64,000 bases of DNA from Plantago major (taxonomy: Eukaryota; Streptophyta; Magnoliopsida; Lamiales; Plantaginaceae): the NCBI GenBank assembly GCA_026545765.1, contig CM048843.1:10687501-10751500 (forward strand), given 5' to 3'. The notes under the pieces are model-generated. The model was not told where the DNA came from and searched no databases. It worked only from the letters and a program-made list of their open reading frames with translations. Below are positions 36,051 to 49,614 of this stretch, piece by piece (within the stretch, counting starts at the first letter, position 1; every line of letters starts with the position of its first letter). A program made the position numbers and the translations under genes.

Positions 36051-39000
36051 TTTTAGTGTCGTCTGTGGGAAACTTCACAAAAGGTCCCGTGCTTAAATCC
36101 GGCTGATGGCAAGAACAAGACGGACAACATGAACCAGTGCTGCAGGTGTCGGGACTCCACCCCCACGCCCACGCGGACATCCGCCCAACCGAGGACGAAG
36201 AGCCATTGTGGCTGAAAGGAACGCTGGAGGGAGATATCCGAGCAATGGTCACACAACGAGCCCATCCTCTGATGAGGGAAGAGACGTTCCGCCCAGGGGA
36301 ATCCGTAATACCCCTGAGAACATTGTACCTGAGAACCATGGAGAAGGGGCCGTACGAGTTTCTCCGGCAGATGCTCAAGGCCCCATTACGGGTCAACAGT
36401 TTACTATGCCCGATGGTCGCATCGTCCGCACCAGTGACCTCGGATTAAGTGAGACTCAGTTCGATAGATTTCTCACGATAATCCAGGGTTGCCTCGGGTC
36501 TAACAATGCCCATCCTCAGCAAGTCACTCCGCCAGTGGCTACTCCAGTTCAAGCAGAGGTTGGGGAATCAGCTACCTCAAGAGGATCTGCGGATCCTTCT
36601 AGATCGGAGAGCATTGGCCTCCCAAGTTCGGGGCGAAGGAAGTCCGAATGGTAGGAGAGAGTATCAGGAGGAGGATAACAGGCAGCATAGAGCTCCGCAA
36701 CAAGCACCTCCGAGACCCAGAGATCATGTAGCGGAAACCATTCCAGTGGTCCGCCTAGATGAACTCCTCATGGATGTAGCGCTCATCCTGTGACGGGGAA
36801 ATAATGAATGCAGAAGAGATCTATGCTCAACAAAAAGCTTTGGAGGCCCAGATTCTAAATCTCGGACGCTTGGTAAAGGATCATGAGCAGATAGCTACTA
36901 GTGCACCGAACCCTTTGTGTGATGAAATCATGAGAGAAAAGGAAAGGAACAGGAGCTTGGATCAAGTAAATCCGAACTTGGAATACTATTACGGGGATAC
37001 TTGTCCCGTTGGCTACTTGACAAGGTACAATAGTAAGATGGATTCCAAGGGGATGAGTGATAATACAAAGGCTCTCACTTTTTTATCCACCCTCTTCGGA
37101 ATAGCTATGGATTGGTACACCGCGTTGCCAAACAAGTCAATAAGATCTTATGCGGACCTCTCCTCCAAGTTTCTGGGACGATTTGGAAAATCAAAGAGGA
37201 GAAGGCGCACTGTGGAGCACCTGGCAGAAGTTATCCAAAGGGAGAAAGAGGATCTCAGGACCTTCCTCGATTGCTTTAACGCGGAAGTTCTTCGAGTTGA
37301 GCCACACAGTATTAAGGAACGGCTCCGTCACCTGTACGCTAATACTATCAACACAGAGCTCCGTAGAAAACTTTCTAGTTAGGAAATGAGGAGTGAAAAG
37401 CATTTGGATGACATCTATGAAGATGTGATGTATGGAGAGGAGTACCGAAGGAATGTTCCAGTGAGAGCAAGATCCAAGAAGGGAAAGGAGCCATTAAAAC
37501 AAGAGCATCGCCCTAATAAGTTTGATCCAAGGAAGGATCACAGAGAAAGGAGTCCTTCAAGGAGATATGCGGATTATACCCGTCTCAATAGACCAAGATC
37601 CGACATCTTGGCAACTATTATTGAGAAGAAGTTGGATGTCCAATGGCACAAACCATCCCACGGTAACAGGAAGAACAAGAATGCCAAGGGGTATTGCAAG
37701 TTTCACAAGAGCCGTGGTCATGAAACGGACGATTGCATTCAACTGAAAACGGAGGTTGAACATCTGATAAGAGAGGGAAAATTGAAGGGGCACGTCTATA
37801 CGGATGAGCCTTGTAGACATGATAGGACGGAACGAAAAAGGGATGATAGAGCTACAGAGCCACCGCCCCACCCTCTATCCTTGCCACCTCCGCCAGCCCA
37901 CCGTCCGCCTCGCACGGACCGACACCCATACAGGTACGATGATGACGTTGAAATGGAGAACCCTCCATACAGCGGAGTGATCAACACCATAGCAGGCGGA
38001 CCAACTGGGGGCGATAGTAGGAACGCAAGAGAGCGATACCGTAATCTCCTAACAATGATGATCATATGTCGCCCAGCAATTCGAGGGAAAAATGCTATAT
38101 ACTTTGATGATAGTGAGATCCCTCCTCCTACGGAAGGAGGCGAAGACATAGATGATCCGGATGTTCCGCTGGTGGTTTCTTTAACCATTGCAACTTATCG
38201 AGTAAACAAGATCCTGGTAGATACATGGAGTTCCTCGAACATTATCTCCAAATCGACAATAGATCAGATGAATCTGGGTAGAATCCGATATGAGAGAGTC
38301 AATACCTCCATATTAGGGTTTGGAGGAGGAACTGTTCGCCCCCTAGGAAGTGTCATGCTTCATGTTTCACTCGGAACACATCCCGCAAGAGTAACACAAC
38401 TAGTCCGTTTTTTAGTGGTGGATCGAACTTTTGACTACAATGCCATCTTTGGTCGTCCCGGACTCAATCAATTCCGAGCTATACCTTCCACCCTCCATAA
38501 TAGGATGAAGTTCCCGACCCCATGTGGAGTTGGAGAGGAAGTGGGGAACATCCGAGAAGCTTGGGAGTGTTATATTATGTCCACAAGGAGAGCATCTGCA
38601 CCCATGTTGGTAGTCACTGTGACTTTTGATCCGCAAGTTGCTCTTTCGCCAAAAAAGGAGAATTCTAACATTGGGGTAGGAAGCCAGAAGGACAAGTTTC
38701 CTAAAACCGCACGGATCGAGCCTCATGAAACTCTCAGGGAAGTCGAGCTTTTTGTTGGGAGTCCGGATAAAAAGACTAGGATCGGGACAGAGATGAATGC
38801 GGAAGTGGAAATGAAACTCATTGCTTGTCTCCAAGATAACAGTGATGTCTTTGCTTGGAGTAATGACGACCTAAAGGGGATAGATCCGAGGATTGCTGTT
38901 CACCGTCTGAATATGGATCCCTCGATTAAATATATCCGCCAGAAGAGAAAAGATTTTGGTCCTATCAAGGATGCCATCATATCCGCCGAAGTTGATCGAC

Positions 39001-42000
39001 TCATGAAAGCAGGACATATTGAAGAAGTCCGTTATTCTGATTGGATTTGCAACGTGGTTCTAGTAGAAAAGTCACCAGGCAAATGGCGAATGTGCAATGA
39101 TTTCACCAGGCTAAATAAGTTTTGCCCAAATGATCCATACCCTTTTCCATGGATTGACCAATTGGTTGATTCTACGTACAGCTGGATGCGCGTTACTAAG
39201 TTTCATGAATGCGTATCAAGGCTTTTACCAGATTCGGATGGCGAAGGAGGATATTAAGAAAACAGCTTTCTTTGCTGCAGGGGGGTATATTGCTTTAAGG
39301 TGATGCCCATCGGATTGAAAAATGCGGGAGCAACTTACCAACGACTGGTGAATCAGATGTTCAAGGAAGAAATTGGCAAGACCATGGAGGTATACGTAGA
39401 CGACATGCTCGTCAAAAGCAAAATCGAAGAACAACATATAGAGCACTTGAGCAAATGCTTCGCTATCCTCAGGAAGTACGGAATGAAACTCAATCCAGAG
39501 AAGTGTACCTTCGGAGTGAAGGGCGGAAAGTTTTTGGGCTACATGGTCACATAGAGAGGGATAAGCGCAAATCCCGAGAAGATTAAGGCAATCCTAGATC
39601 TGCCTCATCCGAAGAACCTCAATGAGGTACAACAACTTATCGGACGTCTCATGTCCTTAAGTCGTTTTATTTCGCGATCCGCAGAGAAGAACCTTCCGTT
39701 CTTCAAAATCCTCCGGAAAGGAGAGAGCTTTGAGTGGACCGCGGAATGTTCTGAGGCATTTGAAAATTTGAAAAAGTACCTCCATTCCCCTCCGCTGCTC
39801 TCCAAACCCGTTGAAGGAGAACCACTCTACCTCTACCTAGCAATTACGGAAGAGGCAATGAGTTCCGTATTAGTACGGGTTCAAGCTAATGATCACTTGC
39901 CAATCTACTATCTTAGTAAAGCCCTTGCTGGGGCGGAGACAAGATACGTCAAGATTGAGAAATTTGTATATGCTCTGGTTTACACCGTAAGGTGATTAAA
40001 GCCATATTTCAAGTCTCATAAAATAGTACTACTAACTACGGAACCTTTGAAACAGGTCCTGGGAAAACCCGACCAATCCGGACGACTCTCTAAGTGGGCG
40101 ATTGAGCTAAGCGAATACGACATTAGCTATAAGGCTTCGACAGCCAAGAAAGCTCAAGTCGTTGCGGACTTCCTAGCAAAATACCCTGACGCGGAGTCAG
40201 AGAAAGTCCCGGATAAACAGGCATTTGAATGCCTAATTACCAAGCAGATCAACCAAAAGCCAGTTCCGCCGAAGATCAGCCCCGAAAACCTCGAGGATGC
40301 ACAGTTCATCAATCAATGTCGGACTACATCATGGGAGGAATCTCGGGTAAACCAAATGTTCCTTCTCGATGATCGCACAAGGGAATCCGGTACTAACAAC
40401 TCCGATTCGGATGTTAAAGATAAGGAGGAACAAAGGTTGGAAACTCGGTAGCTTACAGAAGACTCCAAACCAAAGAACATCCCTCTGATGTATGGACATT
40501 GGAAGTTGATGGTTCCTCCACTGGAAGAGTAGGATGTATTGGAATCTATCTTAAAAGCCCTGATGGCGCGGAACTTGACTATGCGGTATCTTTGAACTTC
40601 AAGGTCACCAATAATGAGGCTGAATACGAAGCACTGTTAGTCGGACTGTGTCTAGCCAAGTCCCTGCAGATCTGGAAACTCAAAGCATACACGGACTCAC
40701 AGTTAGTTAAGGCCCAATTTCTGGTGCTTTTGCCACAAAAGGCCCTTCAATGATCAGGTATCTTGAGCTACGTAAGCAACGAGCTAGTCTATTTGATGAG
40801 TTTACCCTTGTGAAGTTTGATAGGGCATGGAATGAAAGAGCGGACGCTCTGGCAAAGTTTGCGTCCGCAACAGCTGCTCTAGACACGAGGAGAGTAATCC
40901 TACTCACTATTACTGACTCATCTGTCATGAGTCCTACTCGAAACGTTATGATGACTGAAACAGGAGGAAACTGGATGACTGATATCTTTAATTATCTCAA
41001 GGACGGATCATTACCAGCTGATCCGAAGGAGTCAAGGAGTGTACATCGCCGAGCAAACAAATATTTTCTACTTGGGGGAGATTTGTGTAAAAAATCTTTC
41101 GCGGGCACTCATCTGAGATGTTTGGGTCCGCAAGAAGCGAAGACTGTGCTTGAGGAAATTCACAGCGGAAGCCATTCCGGAGGACGAACTCTTGCTTAGA
41201 AGATCATTCGACAAGGCTACTACTAGCCTACCATTGATAAGGATTCCGCGAGCTACGCCCGAAGGTGTCCTGATTGTCAATATTATGCAAATGTTCCCCA
41301 TCGTCCGACACACCCTATGATTCCGTCAGTCATAGCATGTCCGTTTGATCAATGGGGCATTGATATTGTCGGGCCATTCCCAAGGGGCACTCAACAGAAG
41401 AAATTCTTAATTGTGGCCATGGAATATTTCACCAAGTGGGTAGAAGCGGAAGCTGTGGCAACTATCACAAAAAGCCGCGTGCGGACCTTTATTTGGAGAA
41501 ACATCATTTGTTGCTTTGGCTTACCAAGGATCCTTGTCTCGGACAATGGTGCCCAATTCTCGGGCAACAGACTCAAGGAATGGTTAGCATCTTTCAAGAT
41601 TGAACAAGGCTTCACATCTGTCGGATACCCACAAGCTAATGGACAAGCTGAGTCCACAAACAAGACAATCGTTAAGATCCTAGAAAAGCAGCTGAGAAAT
41701 TCCAAGGAGAGTTGGGCAGATGACCTAGATGGCGTACTGTGGGCTCATCGCACCACTGTGCGGACTGCAGCTAGGGAAACCCCATTTGCCCTAGTCTATG
41801 GCTCAGAAGCAGTCACACCAGCGGAAATTGCAGTTGAAACAATGAGGGTCCAAGAGTTCAATGATTTCGTCAATCATGAAGCTCGGATATTTGATCTAGA
41901 CATGCTGGAACAGAAAAGAACCGAAGCATTGGTTAATATCCGCAGGTACCAAGAAACTGCAGCCCGGGCCTACAATAGGAATGTTCATGCGAAAGACTTA

Positions 42001-42189
42001 CAGGTCGGAGACCTAGTGCTCCGCCGAGCTGATATCTTGAGCAATGTTGGGAAGCTTAAGCCTAAATGGGAAGGACCTTACAAGATCATTGGTGCAAGAG
42101 TGAACGGAAGTTACGAATTGGAAGACGAGTATGGACACCCACTCAAGCGTACTTGGAATGCTAGGAACCTTCAAAAGTTCTATGCGTAG

Positions 42190-43680
42190 GGTTGCTTACA
42201 GGGAACTCCGCCAGTTGTTTGGACATTTTAGGCTTAAACTGTTTATTACGCGGAACTCCGCTAGTTCTGTTTTGTTAACTCTTTTGTCATTGGCCATACA
42301 GCCCACAAGTTGTAATTGAATTTCCGTCAAATCAATACAACTTCTATCTTTCAATTCGTAAATCTGAAATTTAGTGTTCAGGTGACAAAAAAGCAAGTAA
42401 TGAATTTTATTCATATACGAAACAGAGTGTACATAACACTATCTTTGCAGTCTACAACCTCGGATCTTTATCCGGATCTACAGCTCCAATACATAAACTG
42501 TAGAGAAAGTCTCTGGAGATACGTCATCTACCATCGAGATTATTCCTCCGACAGGAAAGTACTTCACTTAGTCATTAATTTCCGGGAACACCAAGAATCT
42601 GATGTGCCTGCACAATACAAAATGAGTCAGTAAGTTGGAATCCTACAATATCACCATACCTTTGATTCCCTTACGGATCCCATGCACAGTGTGTTTACGG
42701 ACACATTAAACCAGTGATTGTTGGCCCAGTCCGAGCCACCATGAGTCAATAATTTACCATGGCCAGCCTATAAAAAAGGCACTCGGAATCTCATACTCAT
42801 GAGTAGATTAGACGAACACATCTATTGTGTGTTTAAAGATTTGATCCGACATCAAACCTCGGAGCTTTACAGCATCAAACCTCCTATCTATGGACATGGG
42901 GGTTCTTCAAAGGTACCTGTTTGTTCGAATCTGAGCACGGACCTGACGCATTGATCGTATGACGACCCCACCCACCAGCAGCTCCTCAGAAAGGAAAAGC
43001 CCCTACCGGGTGGATCGCACATACGACCGATGAGATCATCCGTTAGTCTACCCCCGGATCTGAACATTTCCCAAGATCTGTGTTTTCTAACAACTGATCT
43101 TTAACAATCATCCCCTCCAGACCCACGCCACTCTCAAACTCAATACAAGCGCCGATTTGAGAGTGGACGGGAGTCTCGAGGGGGAGACTAGTCAAGAAAT
43201 CACCTTCTTATGGGTACTACCGGTTTCAAATTATAAGATCTATCCGAGTTTGGAAAAGAAGGTGGGAATTTTCAGTAACAATGGAAATTGGAGTCGTATT
43301 TAGGCGATCAATGCAAAGGAGAACTTGGGTATTTATAGAGTGGATGAACCAATCAGCGTCCGCCACGCAAAAAGATTGACGTCGACAATGGGCTTGGGCT
43401 ACTCGTTTGAGCCGAACAGTGTTGGATCGACTGAGCTTACCCTACCTGATCCAGACAAGCCCATTAACCGCGCCCGAGCTCGTACTTGCTGACCATTTTG
43501 CAAGTAAATGGCATAAAAATGATCTGACAAAGTAAGTCTATGAAAAAGGTCACAATTTCATCTATTGAGGTCAGTTCGAATTTCATTAGAAAATCACTCG
43601 AACATTCAAAAGCGGAAAGTACAATTTTTCAAGGTCCGAGGACCATACATATGCATACGGGACATACCCCGCCTTGTACC
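42190..43680. other. Non-coding part of the gypsy element between integrase and the antisense gene
   Basis: No convincing frame is visible. The base style (many CGGA and TCCG words) matches the rest of the gypsy element, so it belongs to the same unit. Confidence 0.5.
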
Positions 43681-46600
43681 TTCAGCGGATTTCCGAGGTT
43701 GAGCCTTGAGATTCCGAGCCACCACCTTGAGTCCGACGAGCTTGCTGCTGCATTCGGATCCTCCTACGGATCATCTTCAACACCCGCTCTATCTCTTCCT
43801 CGGCTCGCCTCCTGGCGACCACCGGACACAAAGGGGGATCACCTTCTGGATCAAGAATGATTGAGTCATCTGCTGTGCCTTTACCAGAATAAGTCAGAGG
43901 GTGCATGTTTTCGCAGGCACAATTTATCCAGTGCTGACAGCAATCATAGTTGGGACCATCTGGTTCTCCAACGCCGGGGTTCTCCAAGTCGGGTAGCGAT
44001 GTGCTTGCATTAAGGTGAAGTTGCCTAGCTTGGACTGCAGCTTCTCGGGCGGATTCCGACATCCTAAAGGAATCTGACTTTTTCGGAAAGTAAATTTCTA
44101 GAAAAGGAAAGGCTGAAGAGAGGTAAAACAGTGAGAAAGGAAGAATTGCCATATCCTTATTTATAGGAATGAATAATCCCTACGATCACGCCACATGTCC
44201 ACCATCTGACGGCTCGGAAGATGAAAGGACGCAGTAATAATGGCGACTCTTCCGCTTCACCTTCCCCCTTCTAGAAGATTTTGCATCCCCATAAAATGTC
44301 GCTCAAAGTGATCCGCATTTGCAGGAGGTATATTTACGATAACTTAGCATATGAAGGACGGATCAGGGAAAATAAAGGAGAAAACCAGTACTACATCAAA
44401 GCATGGATAACATTGTACCAAGGATAATTACTACGGACAAAAGAAAGGATGAATATTGTACTCGACAATGTTCAGTGCCGAAAAATGACATAGAAATTCA
44501 AATGGTTACAAATTTTTCACAGGGCATACCCCGGACTTCTTACTGAGGAGGAGGTTGGCTCGGACCAGCTTCTTCGACTCTAGGTGGATTAGTGGAGGAC
44601 GGATTGGCATTGACATTGGCAGCAGCAGCGCGGGATGCAGCAACTTCATCAAATGAAGCCTTGATGTTCTCGAACAGGTTGAAGTCCGCAGCATGGCCGA
44701 CGACCCGAGAAGGCATGAAGTACCAATTCTTCAGATAGTTCGTGTTGTTCTCAAAAGGCAAGAAACATACCTTTCGAAGAGCATCCGGGATGCACTCGGG
44801 AAGAAAAGGCCCGCCGTTGGTGATGTCAATCTCACCTTCCTCGGTGACTATCTCTGCGAACTCACATGCGCCCAGTTTCTCATCCGGAACAACCTCCACC
44901 GGGATCTCCACTCCATTAGCATCTACGGCCGGATCTAGCCCTTTCGCCTTCCAGTTAAAGTTGGGAGGAAGCAGTCCCTTCCCTTGCAGTTGGCCAATGG
45001 CGGATGAGAACCCCTCCAGACGACGGGCATCAGCCTTGTCCGCCATAAAAATCTTGAAGGAGTCCGACTTCATGAAGTCATTCACCGCTCCGAGCCGGGC
45101 AAACTGGAGATCTTCGAGGAGCACGTCCTTGGAATCCAGGAATGCCTTCATCGACTTATCGATAAATTTCTCCTGCCACTCCAAATCCGACCTAAGAGTC
45201 TCCGCGTTAGCCTTCAGCTTGGCTATTGCCGTGTCCTTCTGCTTCAGGTGGGTTTCACTACCGCTTTTTTCCTCCTCCCATTGTACATCGCTTTATGTAG
45301 GTCCTCCTCAATGGTGGCCCGCTCGCTGGCCTTCCACTGCATAGCCTTGATCATGCATCCGAGCTACAGGAAGTCCGCACAGACAAAAGTTATATTTCTA
45401 TCATAAAAAGCTGAAAGCATGGAAAGGAAAACATTGATAAGCTGCTTACCCTTTGATGCAACTCATGGAGCTCTCCAACACGCCCAACCTCAGGGAGTCC
45501 GCGACTCCATTCATACTCAGCGTCGAGGGCCGCTTGGTCCGACAATGGCAGTACAGCGGAAAAAAGCTGTCTCTTTGATGCAGGAGAAGCATTCGAGGTC
45601 GCACCCCTCTTCCTGCCAGAGATGATGGCATCTCGCATCAGGACATCACCCGGAGGTGCGGATGCAGCGGAACCGCCAGGACCAGACGTCCTCGGAGAAC
45701 CCGCGGTCGGTGGCTTCGCCGCAGTGGTACTGTGGGTCGCCGGACCTTTGTCCTTGTCAGGCACCTCCAGAATCTACGGATCCTCACCTGCCTTCTTCCG
45801 TCGCTCCTCCTCAACAGCAAAGAGAGCCGCATTTTTGGGGTTCGCCATAGGCAAACCCGCTGACGTATTGATAATTCTAGCCCTTTGGCCAGTGGCAAGC
45901 TCGAGGGCTTGCTGCTCCCTCTGCTGCTTCTTCTTTTCGCGGAGGGTCAACATTATGTAATCAAACCAATGACCTACAAAAAAAAAAAAAAAGTGTCAGA
46001 TACAGATGCATAAAGGGAGAATAACAGGAATCTCGGAAACGAAACAAAGCAGGGCATTCAAAAGAAAAGAAAGCACAAATCCTAAGTTACGGATTCTTAC
46101 AGAAGTCAGTCTTCCCTCCGACCTCGACCACATCAGTCAATCCGCACAAGTATGGCAGCGGTTGACAGATCAATCCGTGGAACGGATAAGTTGGTGGGTT
46201 GTTTTTCTTATGGATCTCCGCCACCCACGGAGCCACGTTCTTGGGGAGAGGGCGCCAGTCCGGGATACTCTCCCTTAATTAGAAACATCTTGGGCAACCC
46301 CCATTGTTCTCGTCTCCTCGTGGACTCTCCAGGCCTCAAAGCCATCCGCACGAAGATATACTTCTCCCACCACTATGATCCGAGTGACGAGATGGGGCCC
46401 GAGATGAAGTTATATGATTTCCTATTTACAAACGTATAGAAAAGAGGGTTCCCCGGACTGAAAGTAACATTGAAGAGCTGCCGGAAGTTCTCAAAGTTCA
46501 CCGGCTGCCCCTTCTTTTTCAAAAAATAACAAAACAAATGAGTTTACCCAGAGATTTCGGGATAACCTGGCTCGGACCGATACCAATGTGGTTCAGAATG

Positions 46601-47525
46601 TGCTTCAGCTCGGATGCGATGGGAACCTTCCATCCACAGGAAAAGGCCGCCTCGTGCACACACATGTATCCAGCGGGCAGATTATAAAAGGCATGCCCGG
46701 GTTCTGACACCATGATCTCGACAGACTCTGGGATTTCCCACTTCCACCTCCAATCCGGAATGTCCTCAGGCTTCACCTTGGAAGGACATGTGGGCAGAAG
46801 ACCGTCCACATTAAGTTCACCGTACGAATCAGCTATAACAACGACGGACGCAGGACGAGGGAATTTAGTTCGTGCTGCTTGGGCTCCACGACCAACATCA
46901 AGGGGCGGATTAGAATGCATGGGCACTCTAGGATGAAGAACAATCTGGCGATTGTTCCGCCCGGAACGTCCCCGCGGACGAGTAGTTTGAGAGGTTTCCT
47001 CCTCCTCCTCGTCATCATCATCTTCTTCTCCATATTCCTCCTCTTCTTCTCCACCTTCGGGTTTTCCAGATGAACTCGGGTTGTTCGCACCTGTTTCCGC
47101 CACAAGACGGTCCTCCTCACCAGCCTCAAATATCGCTACATCGTCTGCCTCACGACCAGAGTCGCCTTCCTACTCCATCCGAGGCACACTTCCACCAACC
47201 GATATGCCACCACTACCGATGGTCCGAGATCGGACTCGCACCCTTGTTCTCACAACGTTTCCTTGGCCACTCACCCCATCATTCTGAGCAGCAACAGTAC
47301 CACGGGTCCCTTGCCCAGCATCTGAATCACCGGATGAAACAACCTCCATAACGTCCGCCCTATGTACTTCCGTAGGAAGGATGTTTTCCGGGATCTCCAA
47401 CCCCATATCGTCTGACTCGGACGAGGTTACCGCGCCAGATTCGGACCCTTGGGATATCCCATCATCGTAATGAAGGACTTCGTGCTGATTCTGACTATCA
47501 CTCCCGGACATCCTATAGGGCACAA
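43680..47525 (-). other. Antisense gene region of the Tat-type gypsy element
   Basis: Several minus-strand frames share the element's base style. From 47523 leftward they show an acidic Ser/Glu-rich part, a block GHAFYNLPAGYMCVHEAAF typical of the 'putative gypsy type transposon' domain (Pfam Transposase_28, from memory), then Lys/Ala-rich and coiled-coil-like parts to about 43.7 kb. Tat elements such as Retand and Grande are known to carry an extra gene in this orientation between integrase and the 3' LTR. Its function is unknown. This copy is broken. Confidence 0.65.
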
Positions 47526-48066
47526 GGAAATGGATCAGTAACGAGGATTGTGATTGTCCGAGAGTTAATTTAAGTGTCTTATTAAGTCCAATGGTCCGAG
47601 GATGCCCTACCTCATCAGATTTTCTACATAGGACACAATCTCATGACACCACGGGTACTAGACTTGGCACGCAAAGACGTGCCATTTGCACTATTATCTA
47701 CCATACATGGCACACTAACAGGGACAGCTTACAAAAGCCTATTTGCCAATCGGCACCAAAATATCACAAAACAGGCATGCATTACCGATTTTTATGCATA
47801 TGTAACATACTATACAAGTCAGCTCAACAAGTTGCTACTGAGGGAAATTAGCAAAATACAGCATACAGGAGGAGTATTCCGACTAAGTATACTACAGGAG
47901 TCTACCACATGCAACTTGTGAAACCACAGAATCAACAAACAAACGTCTAAACGAGGAAGAAGCATACGAACATTAAGCGAGCATATCATAAAAAAGAAAA
48001 TTCGGGAAGAGTCAAGACATACTTACTTGATAGACTTGATTTGGTAAGTTCGGACGGACGTGAAAG
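47526..48066. other. Upstream flank of the gypsy antisense gene
   Basis: No gene is seen. This would be the promoter side of the antisense gene. It is cut at 48067 by the inserted copia element. Confidence 0.4.
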
Positions 48067-49614
48067 TGTTAGTCCAGATAACGACAAAGTAAAAGACTGG
48101 GGGGGGGGGGGGGGGTTGAATAGTCTTTTTCAAAATTTTGTCGATAAACACAATTTCTCAGATATCTGATACTTATTTTTAGAGAGCGGAAGACTTTTTG
48201 TGATAAGTGCACGTGCTCAACAAGATATGTGTAAATACTTAGCAAAGTAAATAAAGCAAGTAATAAATTGCAGAAAGTAAATAACACAAGTCTTTATAGT
48301 GGTATCTGAAGGTGGCGTAATCCTTCAACTAATCCACTTCGGCCTTTCTCAGACCTAGAATCCACTAAGACAGATAATTGAGTTAACCTTACAAATATCT
48401 TCTCTCGATTCCTAAATACACTAGGTTCCCAACCAAGTGTTCCCCCAGAGTTATTCCCCGGCTTTCTCAGCCAAGTACATCCTGTACTCAGAAACCTTTT
48501 GAGTTATTCCTTAGTTTCCCAAACTAAGTACTTCCTGTACTCCACGCCGATTAAGGTGTTGGTTAAGGTAGTTTGTCAGGTGAGCTTCTTTAATAACTTG
48601 TTCAGTTATGCAGATAGCTCTATGAATCAAGTATACTTAATACACTTTTCAATGTATGGTATCTTGTTCTTTACTGACCCAAGTCTATGATAAGTGTTCA
48701 AGAGAATGAATTTCAGGTATGAAATCTTAATTCAACTCCTTCACAGATAATAATGCTTGTTAAGGATCATGACACTTAGAACTTTTGTGCTACTTAGAAT
48801 CAAGAGCTTTGGTCGCAACAAAAAGCTTGAAGGTAAGTAGTATGCTTGAGAGAGCTTGTGTGAGTATTCAGTGTTCTTGGTGTAAGTTGTGTGTGTGTTG
48901 TCAAGCATTCTAAGTGTTGATATTTATAGATGAATTTGAGTGCCGTTTGAATAGTATCCGTTAGACTTAAATCAAATTCAAACTATTGATATCTGAGTAT
49001 AGTACTGTTGCACGTTTGTCTTCTTCTTTAGAGACTACCATTTTTGTTCAGACATTTTTGTCCGCGCATTTAATGCACTGTACTATACTTTGTCCTGTAG
49101 TGCCAACGGAACTATGTATGCTTTCTGAAGCTTTGCACGTCCTTTTCCAGAGATTATCACAACTCCAGATACCACTTGTTAAGAATATATTGTTTCCCAG
49201 AAACATAATCTTTATCCAAGGTATCTGAGTGTAGATATCTGTGGGCACTTTTCCTCGTTCAGAAACCTTGTATTCTCAGATATCTTTTGCAACACTTGTT
49301 TATTGAAACACTTGTTTCTTCAAGATATCTGGACATAGGTATCTGATAACCTTTGTCTTCAACAATCTTGTGCACTCTTCAAAACTTCATTTTAAAGTTG
49401 AGCTTCTCCTGCTGGATGCCTTCTTCTTGGTCTTCTTCAAGAAAATAAAAATTACATTCAGAGACCTAACATCCTATACAAGATTCACTAGACTATCATA
49501 CTTAGTGATTTTCCTCTTTTACATTGTTCAAGTGAACCAAGAGTACTAACCACCTTTTTGAGCTAAGATAAGTCATTAGGTTGCTGATCAAAATCTAAAC
49601 AGATATTCCTAACA
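48067..49614 (-). repeat. LTR of the minus-strand copia element
   Basis: The 1548-bp LTR is homologous to the plus-strand LTR at 51455-53136. It contains a 13-base G run near 48101 and a shortened version of the 51-bp tandem repeat (about 48434-48546). Confidence 0.82.

Larger units (their letters stand above)
35166..48066 (+). mobile_element. Tat-type Ty3/gypsy LTR retrotransposon, broken, interrupted at its right
   Basis: The left LTR (35166-36050) has TGTTGA...TCAACA ends and is followed by GTCGTCTGTGGGAAA, typical of Tat elements. Parts in gypsy order are: gag (about 36.2-37.9 kb), protease (about 38.2 kb), reverse transcriptase with YVDD (about 38.9-39.6 kb), RNase H (about 39.8-40.2 kb), a second archaeal-type RNase H (about 40.5-40.9 kb) and integrase (about 41.3-42.2 kb). 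The second RNase H is a known Tat trait. An antisense gene region lies at about 43.7-47.5 kb. The right LTR is not in the window because other elements are inserted at 48067. It has several breaks. Its age cannot be read without the second LTR. Confidence 0.88.

Noticed and set aside
36053-36654. Overlapping frames on both strands at the start of the gypsy element
   Set aside because: Only the plus-strand gag-like frame has family similarity. The others mirror its base composition.
47591-47921. Plus-strand frames of about 90 codons right of the antisense gene
   Set aside because: They show no similarity or codon pattern and lie in what is probably the upstream flank of the antisense gene.
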